64,000 nt of DNA, from assembly GCA_905234265.1 (NCBI GenBank), contig CAJOHJ010000004.1, positions 111,893 to 175,892 of the forward strand. Reading direction: 5' to 3'. The translations under genes and the position numbers were made by a program. Below are positions 7,625-16,075 of this stretch, in pieces. Source of the DNA: an uncultured Prevotella sp. GTDB taxonomy: Bacteria; Bacteroidota; Bacteroidia; Bacteroidales; Bacteroidaceae. Each line of letters starts with the position of its first letter. Position 1 is the first letter of the stretch. Below the pieces are notes generated by a model that was not told the origin of the DNA, made no database searches, and worked only from the letters and a program-made list of their open reading frames with translations.

Positions 7625-10313
7625 GGCCATTCTGGATGTAGATGCCGCGGCGCGGAGCGTCGACACGCTGGCCGCTGAGGGTGTAGATGGCTGCACTGCG
7701 CACGCCCTGCTGAGCCTTGTCGGCCACATCGGTGATGCCAGTGGTGATGATGTTGCTGCCCTCAAGGCTTACGACATAGATGTTGTAGACGCCTGCCTTC
7801 GAACCCTTTTCTGCGTCGCGCAGACGCAAGTAAACCTCGTCAGTTCCCTCGTAGATGCGGACATACTTGCGATAGAGACGCTGGCCCTGGTCGCACACCA
7901 GAGGCTCGCCGAACTGCTGCCATTCGGTCTCTGTGGCATCGCCGGCGATGTCCTGACCAGTCTCAAGCACCAACGTAGGACCGGTGCTGGCGTTGCCGTT
8001 GCTGATGTAGGTGATGACGGCGAACGGGCCCTTCACCTTCTTGGTGGTATAGATCATGGCCGACTTCGGGTCAGCGGTGTTCCACTCGCTGAGGTTCACA
8101 TAGAAATCTGTGCAAGGATAGGTGTCAGCAAACTCGGCTTCGTCGACGGTGGCTGCTGCGTAGCTGCTGCTAACGCCCAGCCCGTCGTGAGTGCCTACGG
8201 TGAGTGCTGCCGGCTTGATGGTTATCTCCGTGCAGACAATCTGGCCGCGAGAGCGCACTCCCCAGCCGTTCTGGAAGTCGTAGGTCTGCTCAGCACTCTT
8301 CGGATAAACGTTGACAACGTCGCCTGTCTCCGGGTCGGTAGTCGTCGATACAGGCTCTGCCGTTGTGTCGTAGTATGGGTAGGCTGTCTTCGTCTTGCCC
8401 CATGTGAAGAAGTAGGCCACCTTAGAGTCGCTGGCACCAACGGCACTGGCAGCAATCGGAGCATCGTAGTATTCAGCCTTGTTGGCGTCCATGCTGGCCA
8501 GAGTCTCGCCGAACTTCAGCGGCTGTGCCACGGTGACCTGCTGTGTAGCCACCTCCGACGGTGCATAGCTGCCGCCGACGGCGAAGACGCTGATAGCCTT
8601 GTCGGTCATCAGAGTGATGGGCTTCAGGTAGCGAGTCGACTTCAGACTGTCGTTGCTGGCCTCATAATTATAATATATGTACACGTCGGGAGTTTCGCAG
8701 CTCAGTTCCACCACGGCGGTGTTGCCCACCTGTGTGACGGCAATCTGCGGTGTTGTCACCTGCTGCTTCAGCACTACGGCCTCCGAGGCAGCCTCGCTCA
8801 GCAGGAAGCCCTCGCCGCGTGCAACGGCCTTCACGGTGACGCCGGCCTCAGTGATGGCAAACGGCTCTGTGTAAGGAGTGCTTCCGGCATCAGGCTCTGT
8901 GCCGTCGGTGGTATAGAAGATTTCAGCCTTCGGGGCTGTGCTGCTGATGGTGACGATGGTCTCCATGTTCTTGTATTCGAAGGAGATGGTCGGCTTGCCG
9001 GCAGCAGTGACGGCAGCCTTCGAGTTGGTCATCATGTTGACGGCATTTGACAGCAGGGCTGCAGAACCGTCCGACCAGGGGAGGTAGACGTAGCCGTTGT
9101 GGGTGGCATTGTGGACGTGAGCCAGCACGTCGCCCTCGCCGGCTTCAACATAAGATGTCAGCACCACGTCGTCGTCCTTGAAGTATTCGCCCAGCTTGAC
9201 GGCCGGCAGGCTGCCCTCAGAGAGAGCAACAATGTTTACGCCCTCTACATTCTCGACAGAGACGCCGCTGAGCAGCTTGCTGCCGGCATTATTGACGACG
9301 CCGATGCCTTCAGCGGCAACCACTGCCTCGCCATAGCCCCATGCAGGATAGAGCGCGTTGTTAAGGTTCACTATCGGGGTGAACGGCAGGGCCTCCTTCA
9401 CCACTGCGACGGCAGCATTGGCAGCAGGCACCGACGGAGAAATGACCGTCACGCTGTACTGCTGCAGCTCCTCGGCAGTGATGGTTGTAGAAGCCACGTC
9501 GGTAGCAGTAATGTCGACGTTGGCCATGCCCTGCAGTGTTGCCAGAGCGCCTTCAGCGGCCTGGTCGCCAGTGTAGAGATAGAGAATCTTGGTGTTCTCA
9601 GCAGCCTCGCCAACCTCTATAGAGTAGATGTGGCAGCCGTTGGTGTTGTAGACAAGGATGTCCACAGTGCCGTCGTCGTTAGCGGTAGCACCAGTGGGCA
9701 GCGTCCAGCCCTCCCAGGTGTAAGACTCCTGTGTCTTTGGCTTAAACGACTCGCCAATCTGGTTGGCATCGTCGGTGACAGAGCCTACGAACAGTGATAC
9801 GCCACGAGCGTCTGAAGGCTTGTGCGACTCGGCAACAATGGTAATCTTCTGGCCTACTGCAACCTTGGGAATCGTGAAGCAGAGAATGCGGGCAGAAGCC
9901 GACTTGGCATTGCCGCCGCCCAGCCAGAGATATGCCGGTCCGGCATATTCGCCCAGCGATGTTGACGGATAGTTGACGGCAATGGCCAGGCTTCGTCTGT
10001 TGACATAGGCCGTGTTGAACACCAGGCCTTCCGTCTCGGCAATCAGCTCACCGTTGGCCATCAGGCCGTCGCTGCCGACATTTGCATCGGCATACGACCA
10101 GAAGCAGTTGCCGCCGGTATTGTTGGAGCCGTCGGCTTTCTCGGTGTCCGACCAGCTGCCGCCGGTGACGCCCTTCGCGGCCTCAGCCGTCAGGTTGTCA
10201 ATGGTCTTTGCGCTCCAGTTTGTGAAGTCCCACTTGCGGTGGTTCTGCGCTGTAGCACTCAGGGCAATAGCCACGAGCACCACGGTTAGTGTAAACAGTT
10301 TTTTCATACGCAT
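7605..10313 (-). CDS. large secreted protein with chitobiase-C-terminal-like repeats (paralogue B)
   Basis: The product is 902 residues and its function is unknown. The signal peptide begins MRMKKLFTLTVVLVAIALSA and is cleaved near TAQ; a second ATG two codons in (10307) is equally possible. Beta-rich N-terminal part (RKWDFTNWSAKTIDNLTAEA) as in paralogue A. CHB_HEX_C_1-like units at about 450-505 (AEIFYTTDGTEPDAGSTPYTEP) and about 520-580 (VYIYYNYEASNDSLKSTRY). The C-terminal beta domain ends in the sorting tail YTLSGQRVDAPRRGIYIQNGRKVVIK-like, of which the last residues RKVVIK match paralogue A. It lies in tandem with paralogue A, with a separate promoter and terminator, so the two can be expressed independently. 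Likely a surface protein binding or presenting polysaccharide; no catalytic motif was recognised. Confidence 0.75.
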   Translation of the reverse strand: MRMKKLFTLTVVLVAIALSATAQNHRKWDFTNWSAKTIDNLTAEAAKGVTGGSWSDTEKADGSNNTGGNCFWSYADANVGSDGLMANGELIAETEGLVFNTAYVNRRSLAIAVNYPSTSLGEYAGPAYLWLGGGNAKSASARILCFTIPKVAVGQKITIVAESHKPSDARGVSLFVGSVTDDANQIGESFKPKTQESYTWEGWTLPTGATANDDGTVDILVYNTNGCHIYSIEVGEAAENTKILYLYTGDQAAEGALATLQGMANVDITATDVASTTITAEELQQYSVTVISPSVPAANAAVAVVKEALPFTPIVNLNNALYPAWGYGEAVVAAEGIGVVNNAGSKLLSGVSVENVEGVNIVALSEGSLPAVKLGEYFKDDDVVLTSYVEAGEGDVLAHVHNATHNGYVYLPWSDGSAALLSNAVNMMTNSKAAVTAAGKPTISFEYKNMETIVTISSTAPKAEIFYTTDGTEPDAGSTPYTEPFAITEAGVTVKAVARGEGFLLSEAASEAVVLKQQVTTPQIAVTQVGNTAVVELSCETPDVYIYYNYEASNDSLKSTRYLKPITLMTDKAISVFAVGGSYAPSEVATQQVTVAQPLKFGETLASMDANKAEYYDAPIAASAVGASDSKVAYFFTWGKTKTAYPYYDTTAEPVSTTTDPETGDVVNVYPKSAEQTYDFQNGWGVRSRGQIVCTEITIKPAALTVGTHDGLGVSSSYAAATVDEAEFADTYPCTDFYVNLSEWNTADPKSAMIYTTKKVKGPFAVITYISNGNASTGPTLVLETGQDIAGDATETEWQQFGEPLVCDQGQRLYRKYVRIYEGTDEVYLRLRDAEKGSKAGVYNIYVVSLEGSNIITTGITDVADKAQQGVRSAAIYTLSGQRVDAPRRGIYIQNGRKVVIK

Positions 10314-10338
10314 TTAATGTTTTAGGGGTTATATGCCA

Positions 10339-10369
10339 CAAAAATACAAAAAGCGCACCAAACCCCAAA
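10339..10369 (-). promoter_or_regulatory. Bacteroidetes promoter for paralogue B
   Basis: The -7 element TATTTTTG (minus, 10339-10346) and a TTTG -33 element (10366-10369) are separated by 19 bp. The predicted leader is about 20 nt. Confidence 0.7.
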
Positions 10370-10617
10370 GCCTCAGCAACTTTTTTTAATGATTATTTCC
10401 GTAAACGTTTTCGCCGCTTTGCTTGACAAAAATCTTCAAAAATCTTAATGTTCTTAACAAAAAAACTGCCCTCACCTCTCACACCCAACTGCTACTTTTC
10501 GGGTGCTAACTGGGTGTTACCTTGGGTGAGACCTAAGCACCTGTGGTGAAGCCGCCCAACCGTCTGGCGGACAAGTATATATACATATTGGGGCGACGGG
10601 TGAGGCCTGTTCCGCAA
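10370..10617. other. intergenic stretch without a recognised gene
   Basis: About 250 bp between the paralogue B promoter and the repeat array hold no convincing ORF or RNA gene. Several GGGTG/CACCC elements (around 10485-10535) could pair with each other, but no clear single hairpin emerges. Confidence 0.5.
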
Positions 10618-10704
10618 ATTATCTCAATGAGTTACGGAATTATCTCAATGAGTTACGGAATTATCTTACGGAGATAAATTCGTAACATGCAGAGATATTT
10701 TATT
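10618..10704. repeat. 21-bp-period repeat array, ATTATCTC...TTACGGA family
   Basis: Two identical 21-bp units (10618-10638 and 10639-10659; ATTATCTCAATG then AGTTACGGA) are followed by a palindromic core (TTATCTTACGGAGATAA) and an inverted unit (CGTAACATGCAGAGATA). Related arrays are at 23246, 35363, 51956 and 59779. Confidence 0.85.
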
Positions 10705-10723
10705 ATCCTACACAGACATTATT

Positions 10724-11143
10724 CTAACGCTGCAAGAGCAATAACATTTCATCAAGCCCAATGATATTAACATGAGGAAAAGGAATACTTTTCAAGACAC
10801 TGAAATGCCTGTCATCACTGACAATAAAGTCGGCATTAGCAACAATAGCACAGTCTACAAACTTATTGTCATCTGGATCCTGGCTGATTAGTCCAAAATG
10901 AAAATGAGGGTCAAAAAACTTGACACAATTACTCTTCAGTAAGACGTTAACTATTCTTACCGCAAATGTACGGTTTACTTTCTGTGTTAGAATTTCCAAA
11001 TATTCGTTGAGAATATCATTGCTAACACATATAATATACTCCTCATTAAGAAATGATTCCCATACCACGCGATACTGGCTGCGAATCGGTATGATGCGTA
11101 GCAAACAGTTTGTATCTAAAATAATGTGCCGCATGACTGTCAC
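10724..11143 (-). CDS. PIN-domain ribonuclease, putative toxin (PIN_3-like)
   Basis: The product is 139 residues, or 136 if the ATG at 11134 is used. PIN domains are Mg-dependent RNases. The acidic residues expected of the active site are visible: the D in IILDTNCLL at the start, E in NDILNEYLEI, D in DPDDNKFVDCAI, and D in ADFIVSDDRHF. The first start codon is GTG at 11141-11143, overlapping the TGA of the upstream gene by 4 bases (GTGA), which points to translational coupling. Family assignment rests on the conserved PDDNKFVDCA and FIVSDD..F blocks typical of PIN toxins paired with a small upstream antitoxin. The cellular target is unknown. Confidence 0.8.
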   Translation of the reverse strand: MTVMRHIILDTNCLLRIIPIRSQYRVVWESFLNEEYIICVSNDILNEYLEILTQKVNRTFAVRIVNVLLKSNCVKFFDPHFHFGLISQDPDDNKFVDCAIVANADFIVSDDRHFSVLKSIPFPHVNIIGLDEMLLLLQR

Positions 11144-11376
11144 ATCTTAGGACGGTATGGAGTTCGCATATGCTCATGGCTCCACTGTTCAAGGACACCA
11201 TCGTTAATCTTGCCACTCTGCCATAGGTGCTCCATTTCCCTGTCGGCGAGCCGGGCGAAAAACAGCGACAGGGTATGCTTCAGTTCACGGATGTCATCCT
11301 CCGACTCTATGTGTGCTACAGTGTTCAGCAATTCAATCTGCGCAGCATTCAATGGTTTGTTTACTGTTACTTCCAT
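11140..11376 (-). CDS. putative antitoxin partner of the PIN-domain protein
   Basis: A small protein of 78 residues starting MEVTVNKPLNAAQIELLNTV. The ATG at 11376 is preferred over an in-frame start at 11406 because the -7 element (11404-11411) places transcription start near 11399. It is mostly helical, with a conserved-looking LKHTLSLFFARLADREMEHLW segment, split here as LKHTLSLFFARL then ADREMEHLW. No DNA-binding motif was recognised. It overlaps the PIN gene by 4 bases and precedes it, the usual antitoxin-first order. Its role is inferred from context only. Confidence 0.65.
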   Translation of the reverse strand: MEVTVNKPLNAAQIELLNTVAHIESEDDIRELKHTLSLFFARLADREMEHLWQSGKINDGVLEQWSHEHMRTPYRPKM

Positions 11377-11403
11377 AATGACTATACTATAGTTTCTCGC
11401 CTG

Positions 11404-11411
11404 CAAAGATA
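11404..11411 (-). promoter_or_regulatory. -7 element of the toxin-antitoxin operon
   Basis: TATCTTTG on the minus strand matches TAnnTTTG. No good -33 TTG element is seen at the expected spacing. The leader would be about 23 nt. Confidence 0.55.
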
Positions 11412-11449
11412 CAATTAAGCGAGCGAAATGCGAAAGAACTCATTCTTTT

Positions 11450-11491
11450 TTTTGCCGAGTGTGAGAAGAATTTTGCCGAGCGTGAAAAGAA
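11450..11491. repeat. two 21-bp direct repeats (TTTTGCCGAGnGTGAnAAGAA)
   Basis: Units at 11450-11470 and 11471-11491 differ at two positions. The core TTGCCGAGCGTGA recurs near 33471-33483 (minus strand), with related forms between the repeats at 4680-4719 and 7551-7593. Confidence 0.8.
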
Positions 11492-11499
11492 AAGAACAC

Positions 11500-11534
11500 A
11501 AAGCAGGCGGAAGTTCACGACTTCCGCCTGCTTT
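11500..11534 (-). terminator. terminator hairpin after the cohesin-like gene
   Basis: A perfect 15-bp stem, AAAGCAGGCGGAAGT paired with ACTTCCGCCTGCTTT, has a 5-nt loop. T-rich sequence (GTGTTCTTTTC) follows in the minus direction. Confidence 0.8.
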
Positions 11535-11575
11535 GCAAATTATTAGTCTGTAGCTAATTACTTAACCACGGATAT

Positions 11576-12208
11576 TTACTTAACCACAATCTTCTTGCCA
11601 TTCTGGATGTAAACACCCTTCTGAGGAGCAACGATGCGACGGCCCTGGAGGTCGAACACCTCACCCTGCTGAGCAGCAGCCTTAACAGAGCTGATGCCAG
11701 TCAGGTCGCCTACGACGAATGTAGCGTCGGCTGGCTTGATTGTTTGCTTACCATCAGCGGATGTAAGTACGATTGCAGAAACCTTTCCTTCACCACTAAC
11801 AAAATCAGCGGCAGCAGTGACAGCGATTGTGAGAATAGCGCCGCCCGACTCTCCCATAAAGGAATTATTATCCTTATTGTACATTGTTACGCGGAACAAA
11901 CGGTCAGAGGGTTCTGCCAAACCAGGAATAAACTCCCATTCATCATCTTCATTTAAAGAACGGGGGGTTAATGCCAAAGATTTCTTTTCACTAATTTTTC
12001 CTGATGAAGTTCTCTGCACGTCTACACCTGTTGGCAAAGTAAAGTCAAACTGGCAGGCTCTATAATTCAATTCCTGATTAATGAGGATAACATTCAGATT
12101 ACCTGTCTCGCCAGGCGTGAGTGCCAAGTTCTCAATGGTCAGTGCATCCTGGGCGAAGCCAGTCATGGCACTGATCACAAATGCTATTGCTAAAAGATAT
12201 TTTTTCAT
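11576..12208 (-). CDS. small secreted cohesin-like protein with sorting tail
   Basis: The product is 210 residues. Signal peptide MKKYLLAIAFVISAMTGFA, cleaved near AQ. Residues about 22-165 resemble the cohesin beta-sandwich: LTPGETGNLNVILIN, then ACQFDFTLPTGVDV, then GGAILTIAVTAA, and SAIVLTSADGKQTIKPADATFVV. This order mirrors type I cohesins (V..GxxVxIPV, CxFxFRYDP, FAxIxAxV). The protein ends in a sorting tail (VFDLQGRRIVAPQKG, then QNGKKIVVK). It lies 29 bp downstream of a dockerin-bearing gene on the same strand, with no promoter between. A role as cell-surface receptor for that dockerin is inferred. A generic Ig-like adhesion domain is the alternative. Confidence 0.6.
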   Translation of the reverse strand: MKKYLLAIAFVISAMTGFAQDALTIENLALTPGETGNLNVILINQELNYRACQFDFTLPTGVDVQRTSSGKISEKKSLALTPRSLNEDDEWEFIPGLAEPSDRLFRVTMYNKDNNSFMGESGGAILTIAVTAAADFVSGEGKVSAIVLTSADGKQTIKPADATFVVGDLTGISSVKAAAQQGEVFDLQGRRIVAPQKGVYIQNGKKIVVK

Positions 12209-12237
12209 AGTTGTAATTTTTGTTTTATTTAATGTTC

Positions 12238-15156
12238 TTATTTGGCTGAGTTGATAATGTCAAGCACCAGCGTAACGTCGGTAATATTTACTTCACCGTC
12301 GGCATTCACGTCAGCAGCCTTCTCCACGAAGTTATCAGCAGGAACGCCGTTGATCTTGTCGAGGACATAGGTAACGTCGGTAATGTTCACCTCACCGTCA
12401 CCATTGGCGTCACCAGGAATAACAACCTTGATTGGGCCGTCAGCGGTAGAAGCATACTTGTAGATTACGAGGTTGTCGAACCAGCAACGGCGGCTCATGG
12501 CACCGCCATTTGCTTTCTGATACGTGGTAGAACCTATGCGGAACTTGGCAATTTCTGCAGTTGCCAGAGCTGGCAGGGGAACCCATGCACCCTCAGACTT
12601 CACAACGCCATTCACTGACAGCGTACCCTTCACAGCCTGATACTTGCGGTCGATGATGAGGTCGAGCTGTGTCTTGTTAGCGTCGATGCAGATGCCAGCA
12701 TTGCCTACTGAAGAAGAACCCTGGCCAGTAGCCTGCTTGAGGTCCATGCCTGTGCCTTCTTCGTTCTGGAAGGTGTTGTAGCCTACATCTACACGGTAAC
12801 GGTCAAGGCTTGTACCAGCAATAACGTTGTTATCGGCGTCTACCAAGTCAATGGTTAAGTAACCACCGCCAAGATTGCCGTACCATACATCATACTGGAC
12901 ACGTACAACGTCCTCAGAGCCAATTTCCGGAAGCTCGACATATCCGTATGCCGAACCACCTACGTGGAGGACTCCAGGAAGCTCGTCCTTATAGCCTATA
13001 GAGAAGAGCCAAGAGTCCCATTCTGAAGACTCTGCACTATAATCTGTCTGAATAGCACTTGCGTCGAATGTCATTTCGCCAGCAGCACCCTTGATGGTGT
13101 AATATACTTCGCCACCAATTTCCTCGCCAGTGGCTGGGTCGGTGACAATAGGTGTTGTCTGCTGTTCTGGCTTGTTGCTGAAGTCGATGCTGATAACAGG
13201 AGTCAGAGAGCCGCTCTTCTTGAAGGCCTCCTCGGCTGCAATCAGAGTCTCCTTTGCTGACACAAACTTAGGCTCATCGGCTTCACGAGTAGCGTCGGTA
13301 GTTGTGGCAAGTGTGTTGTCGTAAGTAGCCTGTGCGGCGTCGATAGCAGCTGCGAAAGTAGCCTTGTCGCCTACACTGTACATATCGTCAGCAAGAATTG
13401 TCTTAGCATTTTCAATTTCAACAGGAAGAGCTGTAATGCTGGCATTCTCATTGGTCACCTTAGCTGTTGCATACTGATAGCCACGTACAAGAGCATATTT
13501 GTCATACGGAGCCTCCAGACCTTCAACGCCAGTAGTAGTAGCCCAATCTTTCAGCTCATCAATAGTTGCAACACCAGTGTCGTTACCGTCAGCGTCAACC
13601 CATCCCTTAGCCTTGAAAGCTTCGTAGAAAGGATCCCATTGTGCCCTTGCTGCAGTCAAAGTGTCTTTACCCCAAGGCAGAGTAGCATCATCCTGCATTT
13701 CAAGAAGCTTCTTACGAGCACTCTCCATTGCATTGTACTGGGCAATAAAACCAGACCAAGCTTCTTTACGTGCAACAATGTCGGCAACTTTTCCGAACGC
13801 GCGAACTTCGAAGTTCTTCATGAATACAACACCAGAAGGATTAGTGATGTCTGGAGCATCCCACCAGAAGCCAGCCTCGAACTCAACTCCCTCTGGAAGC
13901 TCAAGAACATAGAAAAGATGACTCCACTCTTCACCCTCAATGGTGCCGAAGTCCACCTTATTTGTCTCACGAAGGCCTTTGCCTAAGTAACCGCTTATGG
14001 GTGCTTCAACATGGTTCCACAGAGTTGCCCAGTTCTTAGCAGACAATCCGTTACGGATTTCTGCAGAAACAAAATATTTGCCTGCAGGCAGCTTAGCATT
14101 GAACAGAGCTACAGTGCCAGCAGCATTGTGGTTACCGGAACCAGGGCCGATATACTTTGTCCATTCAACAGAGCCAGAACTGTGATACCAGTTGTCACCA
14201 TAGAAGCGCCAGTTGCCAAGTTCATTTCCGTTCGCTATCTGACCACGGTTGTACTTGCCAACAGTAGTTATATCAATGTTCTTGAAATACGTATCGCTAG
14301 TGAGGTTTTCAGAAGTCACGCCAAGGAATTCTTCAAACATTTCATTCAAACCCGTCAGTGTGGATGCAGCATCGCTCTCATCATCCAAAGTACCGTCTTC
14401 AGTCTCGATAGACCCTTTCAAGCTCAGGACAACCTCTTCAAGCATTCCGCGCGCGTCTGCAGCAGCCTCTACGTTGAAGTTCTCGTCGTTCATGAGCAGC
14501 TCGATGTAGTTCAGCTTCTTTGCAAGGATACGTGTGTCGTAGACTGCCTGTGCTTCGTTGAGGCTGATGTTAGTAACCATCACTCCCTCGGGCAGCTTGC
14601 CAAGACGCAGCACGATGTTCGTCATCTTCGTATCGTCGACGGTGACGAGGAAAGCCAGCTGTGTCCATTCGCCAGCCTTGCACTCCTGAGCTGTTGCAAT
14701 GGAAACATCTCCTTCAGCGCGGGCCAAACCGCCATCCAAGTTACCGAAGACGTCGATACAGTTCGACGCATCGGTATCATCAACAGAAGAGATAGCCGTG
14801 GTGAACGTAGCCTGTGGGTTCACCTGCAGCGAGAGCAGATAGGTTGTTCCGCCTACAACCTCCCACGACTTCGTGAGCGGAGCGGCAGTTGTTGCTCCGT
14901 TCTTGGAGGTAAGTGCGTTCTCTCCATTAGGTCCTGCTCCTTCAGTAACTCCCCACACAGAAGCATTCGGCTCATCAATGGCAGAATCTCCTGACCATCC
15001 GTTAGTGGAGTTCTCGAAAGTGCCATTAGAAACGAGGTTGTCACCAGTGATTTTGTACCTCTGCGATGCTGTGTACACGTATTCGCCACTGTTAAAAGCG
15101 AACGACGACAGTGTACAAACAGCCGCTAAGGCAACCATTAGTAATCGTTTTTTCAT
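12238..15156 (-). CDS. secreted multi-domain carbohydrate-binding protein with C-terminal dockerin
   Basis: The product is 972 residues. Signal peptide MKKRLLMVALAAVCTLSSFA. A CBM4_9-like beta-sandwich spans about 35-215 (NLVSNGTFENSTNGWSGD). A second one lies at about 285-465 (GNELGNWRFYGDNWYHSSG). A helical region follows at about 470-655 (EIENAKTILADDMYS, AKETLIAAEEAF). A LamG-like beta-sandwich spans about 665-900. The last 60 residues hold two dockerin repeats, each with the calcium loop DANGDGEVNITD / DVNADGEVNITD followed by a TLVLDII-like helix. It lacks the sorting tail present on neighbouring secreted proteins. Probably co-transcribed with the cohesin-like gene. Binding to plant or host glycans is inferred; no catalytic domain was recognised. 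Confidence 0.75.
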   Translation of the reverse strand: MKKRLLMVALAAVCTLSSFAFNSGEYVYTASQRYKITGDNLVSNGTFENSTNGWSGDSAIDEPNASVWGVTEGAGPNGENALTSKNGATTAAPLTKSWEVVGGTTYLLSLQVNPQATFTTAISSVDDTDASNCIDVFGNLDGGLARAEGDVSIATAQECKAGEWTQLAFLVTVDDTKMTNIVLRLGKLPEGVMVTNISLNEAQAVYDTRILAKKLNYIELLMNDENFNVEAAADARGMLEEVVLSLKGSIETEDGTLDDESDAASTLTGLNEMFEEFLGVTSENLTSDTYFKNIDITTVGKYNRGQIANGNELGNWRFYGDNWYHSSGSVEWTKYIGPGSGNHNAAGTVALFNAKLPAGKYFVSAEIRNGLSAKNWATLWNHVEAPISGYLGKGLRETNKVDFGTIEGEEWSHLFYVLELPEGVEFEAGFWWDAPDITNPSGVVFMKNFEVRAFGKVADIVARKEAWSGFIAQYNAMESARKKLLEMQDDATLPWGKDTLTAARAQWDPFYEAFKAKGWVDADGNDTGVATIDELKDWATTTGVEGLEAPYDKYALVRGYQYATAKVTNENASITALPVEIENAKTILADDMYSVGDKATFAAAIDAAQATYDNTLATTTDATREADEPKFVSAKETLIAAEEAFKKSGSLTPVISIDFSNKPEQQTTPIVTDPATGEEIGGEVYYTIKGAAGEMTFDASAIQTDYSAESSEWDSWLFSIGYKDELPGVLHVGGSAYGYVELPEIGSEDVVRVQYDVWYGNLGGGYLTIDLVDADNNVIAGTSLDRYRVDVGYNTFQNEEGTGMDLKQATGQGSSSVGNAGICIDANKTQLDLIIDRKYQAVKGTLSVNGVVKSEGAWVPLPALATAEIAKFRIGSTTYQKANGGAMSRRCWFDNLVIYKYASTADGPIKVVIPGDANGDGEVNITDVTYVLDKINGVPADNFVEKAADVNADGEVNITDVTLVLDIINSAK

Positions 15157-15208
15157 GTTGTTAAAATTTTAGTTATTAATAAAAAAGGTAGTCAGCTATA
15201 TCCGTATA

Positions 15209-15225
15209 GCGGCTTTTAAAGCCGC
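15209..15225 (-). promoter_or_regulatory. hairpin in the leader of the dockerin gene
   Basis: GCGGCTTTTAAAGCCGC forms an 8-bp stem within the predicted 75-nt leader. It could stabilise or attenuate the mRNA; no evidence favours either. Confidence 0.4.
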
Positions 15226-15236
15226 CTTCACCTTGG

Positions 15237-15263
15237 CAAAGATAGTCATAAACACATTAACAA
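15237..15263 (-). promoter_or_regulatory. putative promoter of the dockerin-cohesin operon
   Basis: The -7 element TATCTTTG (minus, 15237-15244) fits TAnnTTTG. The nearest TTG is at 15261-15263, with a 16-bp spacer, shorter than the 19-21 bp seen elsewhere in this window. Confidence 0.5.
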
Positions 15264-15328
15264 TCGTGTTTCATTAAGAAATATTTAGAACTTTTAGTTC
15301 TTTTAACTACAATTAAGAGTTTGCTTTT

Positions 15329-16060
15329 TTATTGTCTGAACACTTCCTGTAGCACGGCGGTGCTTTTCATGGTGCCGAACTGTGGGATGTGCAGTGCGTA
15401 GTATCGCAGCAGCACGTCGGTGATGCTGTTGCGGTCGTCGTGCGACAGGCGGAAGAGGCCCATGGTGGGGAAGTCCATGCGCATGAGCTGCAGCAGTCGG
15501 CGCGCGTCGTTTCTGTCGAGGAAGTCGCTGTGCGTAGGCACGCTGTGCGAGAATGTCGCCGTGCGCATGTCGAAGACGTCGCCGTCGGCATATCCGCTGA
15601 GGTTTGGGAAGAAGCCGAGGAAGCGGCTCATGTGCATGAGGAATGTCAGGTGGAAGTTGGCATATCCGCCTGTCGCCGTGTCGAGCCACTGCATGGAGTC
15701 TGCAATGTAGCTGAACAGCGGTTCTCCCTGCTGCTCGTCGCGCAGTGCGCGGTAGAGGAATTCAGCAGTGAACATGGTTAGTGCCATCTTGTCCGGCTCG
15801 AAGGGTATCGACGCGTATGGCACCAGCAGGCGTGCATCCTTCAGCGGATGCAGCTGCTGGTTCTGCCTCACGTCTGCCTCAATCTCCAGAAGAGTCATCG
15901 GCTGGAAATACTGTTTCTTCAGTTTTCCGCGCGGCGACTTGGGCATTTGTGCCACACACGCCATGCGCCCGGCCTGCTGCGTGAACATGTCGATGATCAG
16001 CCGCGACTCGCCGTACTTTGTTGTGTGCAGAATGGCGGCAGCAAATTTTGCACTGTTCAC
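15329..16060 (-). CDS. recO: DNA repair protein RecO
   Basis: Recombination mediator that works with RecR to load RecA at gaps. The product is 243 residues, normal for the family. N-terminal OB-fold (AAAILHTTKYGESRLIIDMFTQQAGRMACVAQ) followed by a helical domain (FLYRALRDEQQGEPLFSYI, LTFLMHMSRFLGFFPNLSG). No ATG is available at the expected place. The start used is a GTG at 16058-16060, inside a GTGAACAGTGAACAGTG repeat, so the exact start is uncertain. It lies 15 bp downstream of the giant surface-protein gene and may depend on readthrough from it, which is odd for a housekeeping gene. Confidence 0.88.
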   Translation of the reverse strand: MNSAKFAAAILHTTKYGESRLIIDMFTQQAGRMACVAQMPKSPRGKLKKQYFQPMTLLEIEADVRQNQQLHPLKDARLLVPYASIPFEPDKMALTMFTAEFLYRALRDEQQGEPLFSYIADSMQWLDTATGGYANFHLTFLMHMSRFLGFFPNLSGYADGDVFDMRTATFSHSVPTHSDFLDRNDARRLLQLMRMDFPTMGLFRLSHDDRNSITDVLLRYYALHIPQFGTMKSTAVLQEVFRQ

Positions 16061-16075
16061 TGTTCACTATACCCT

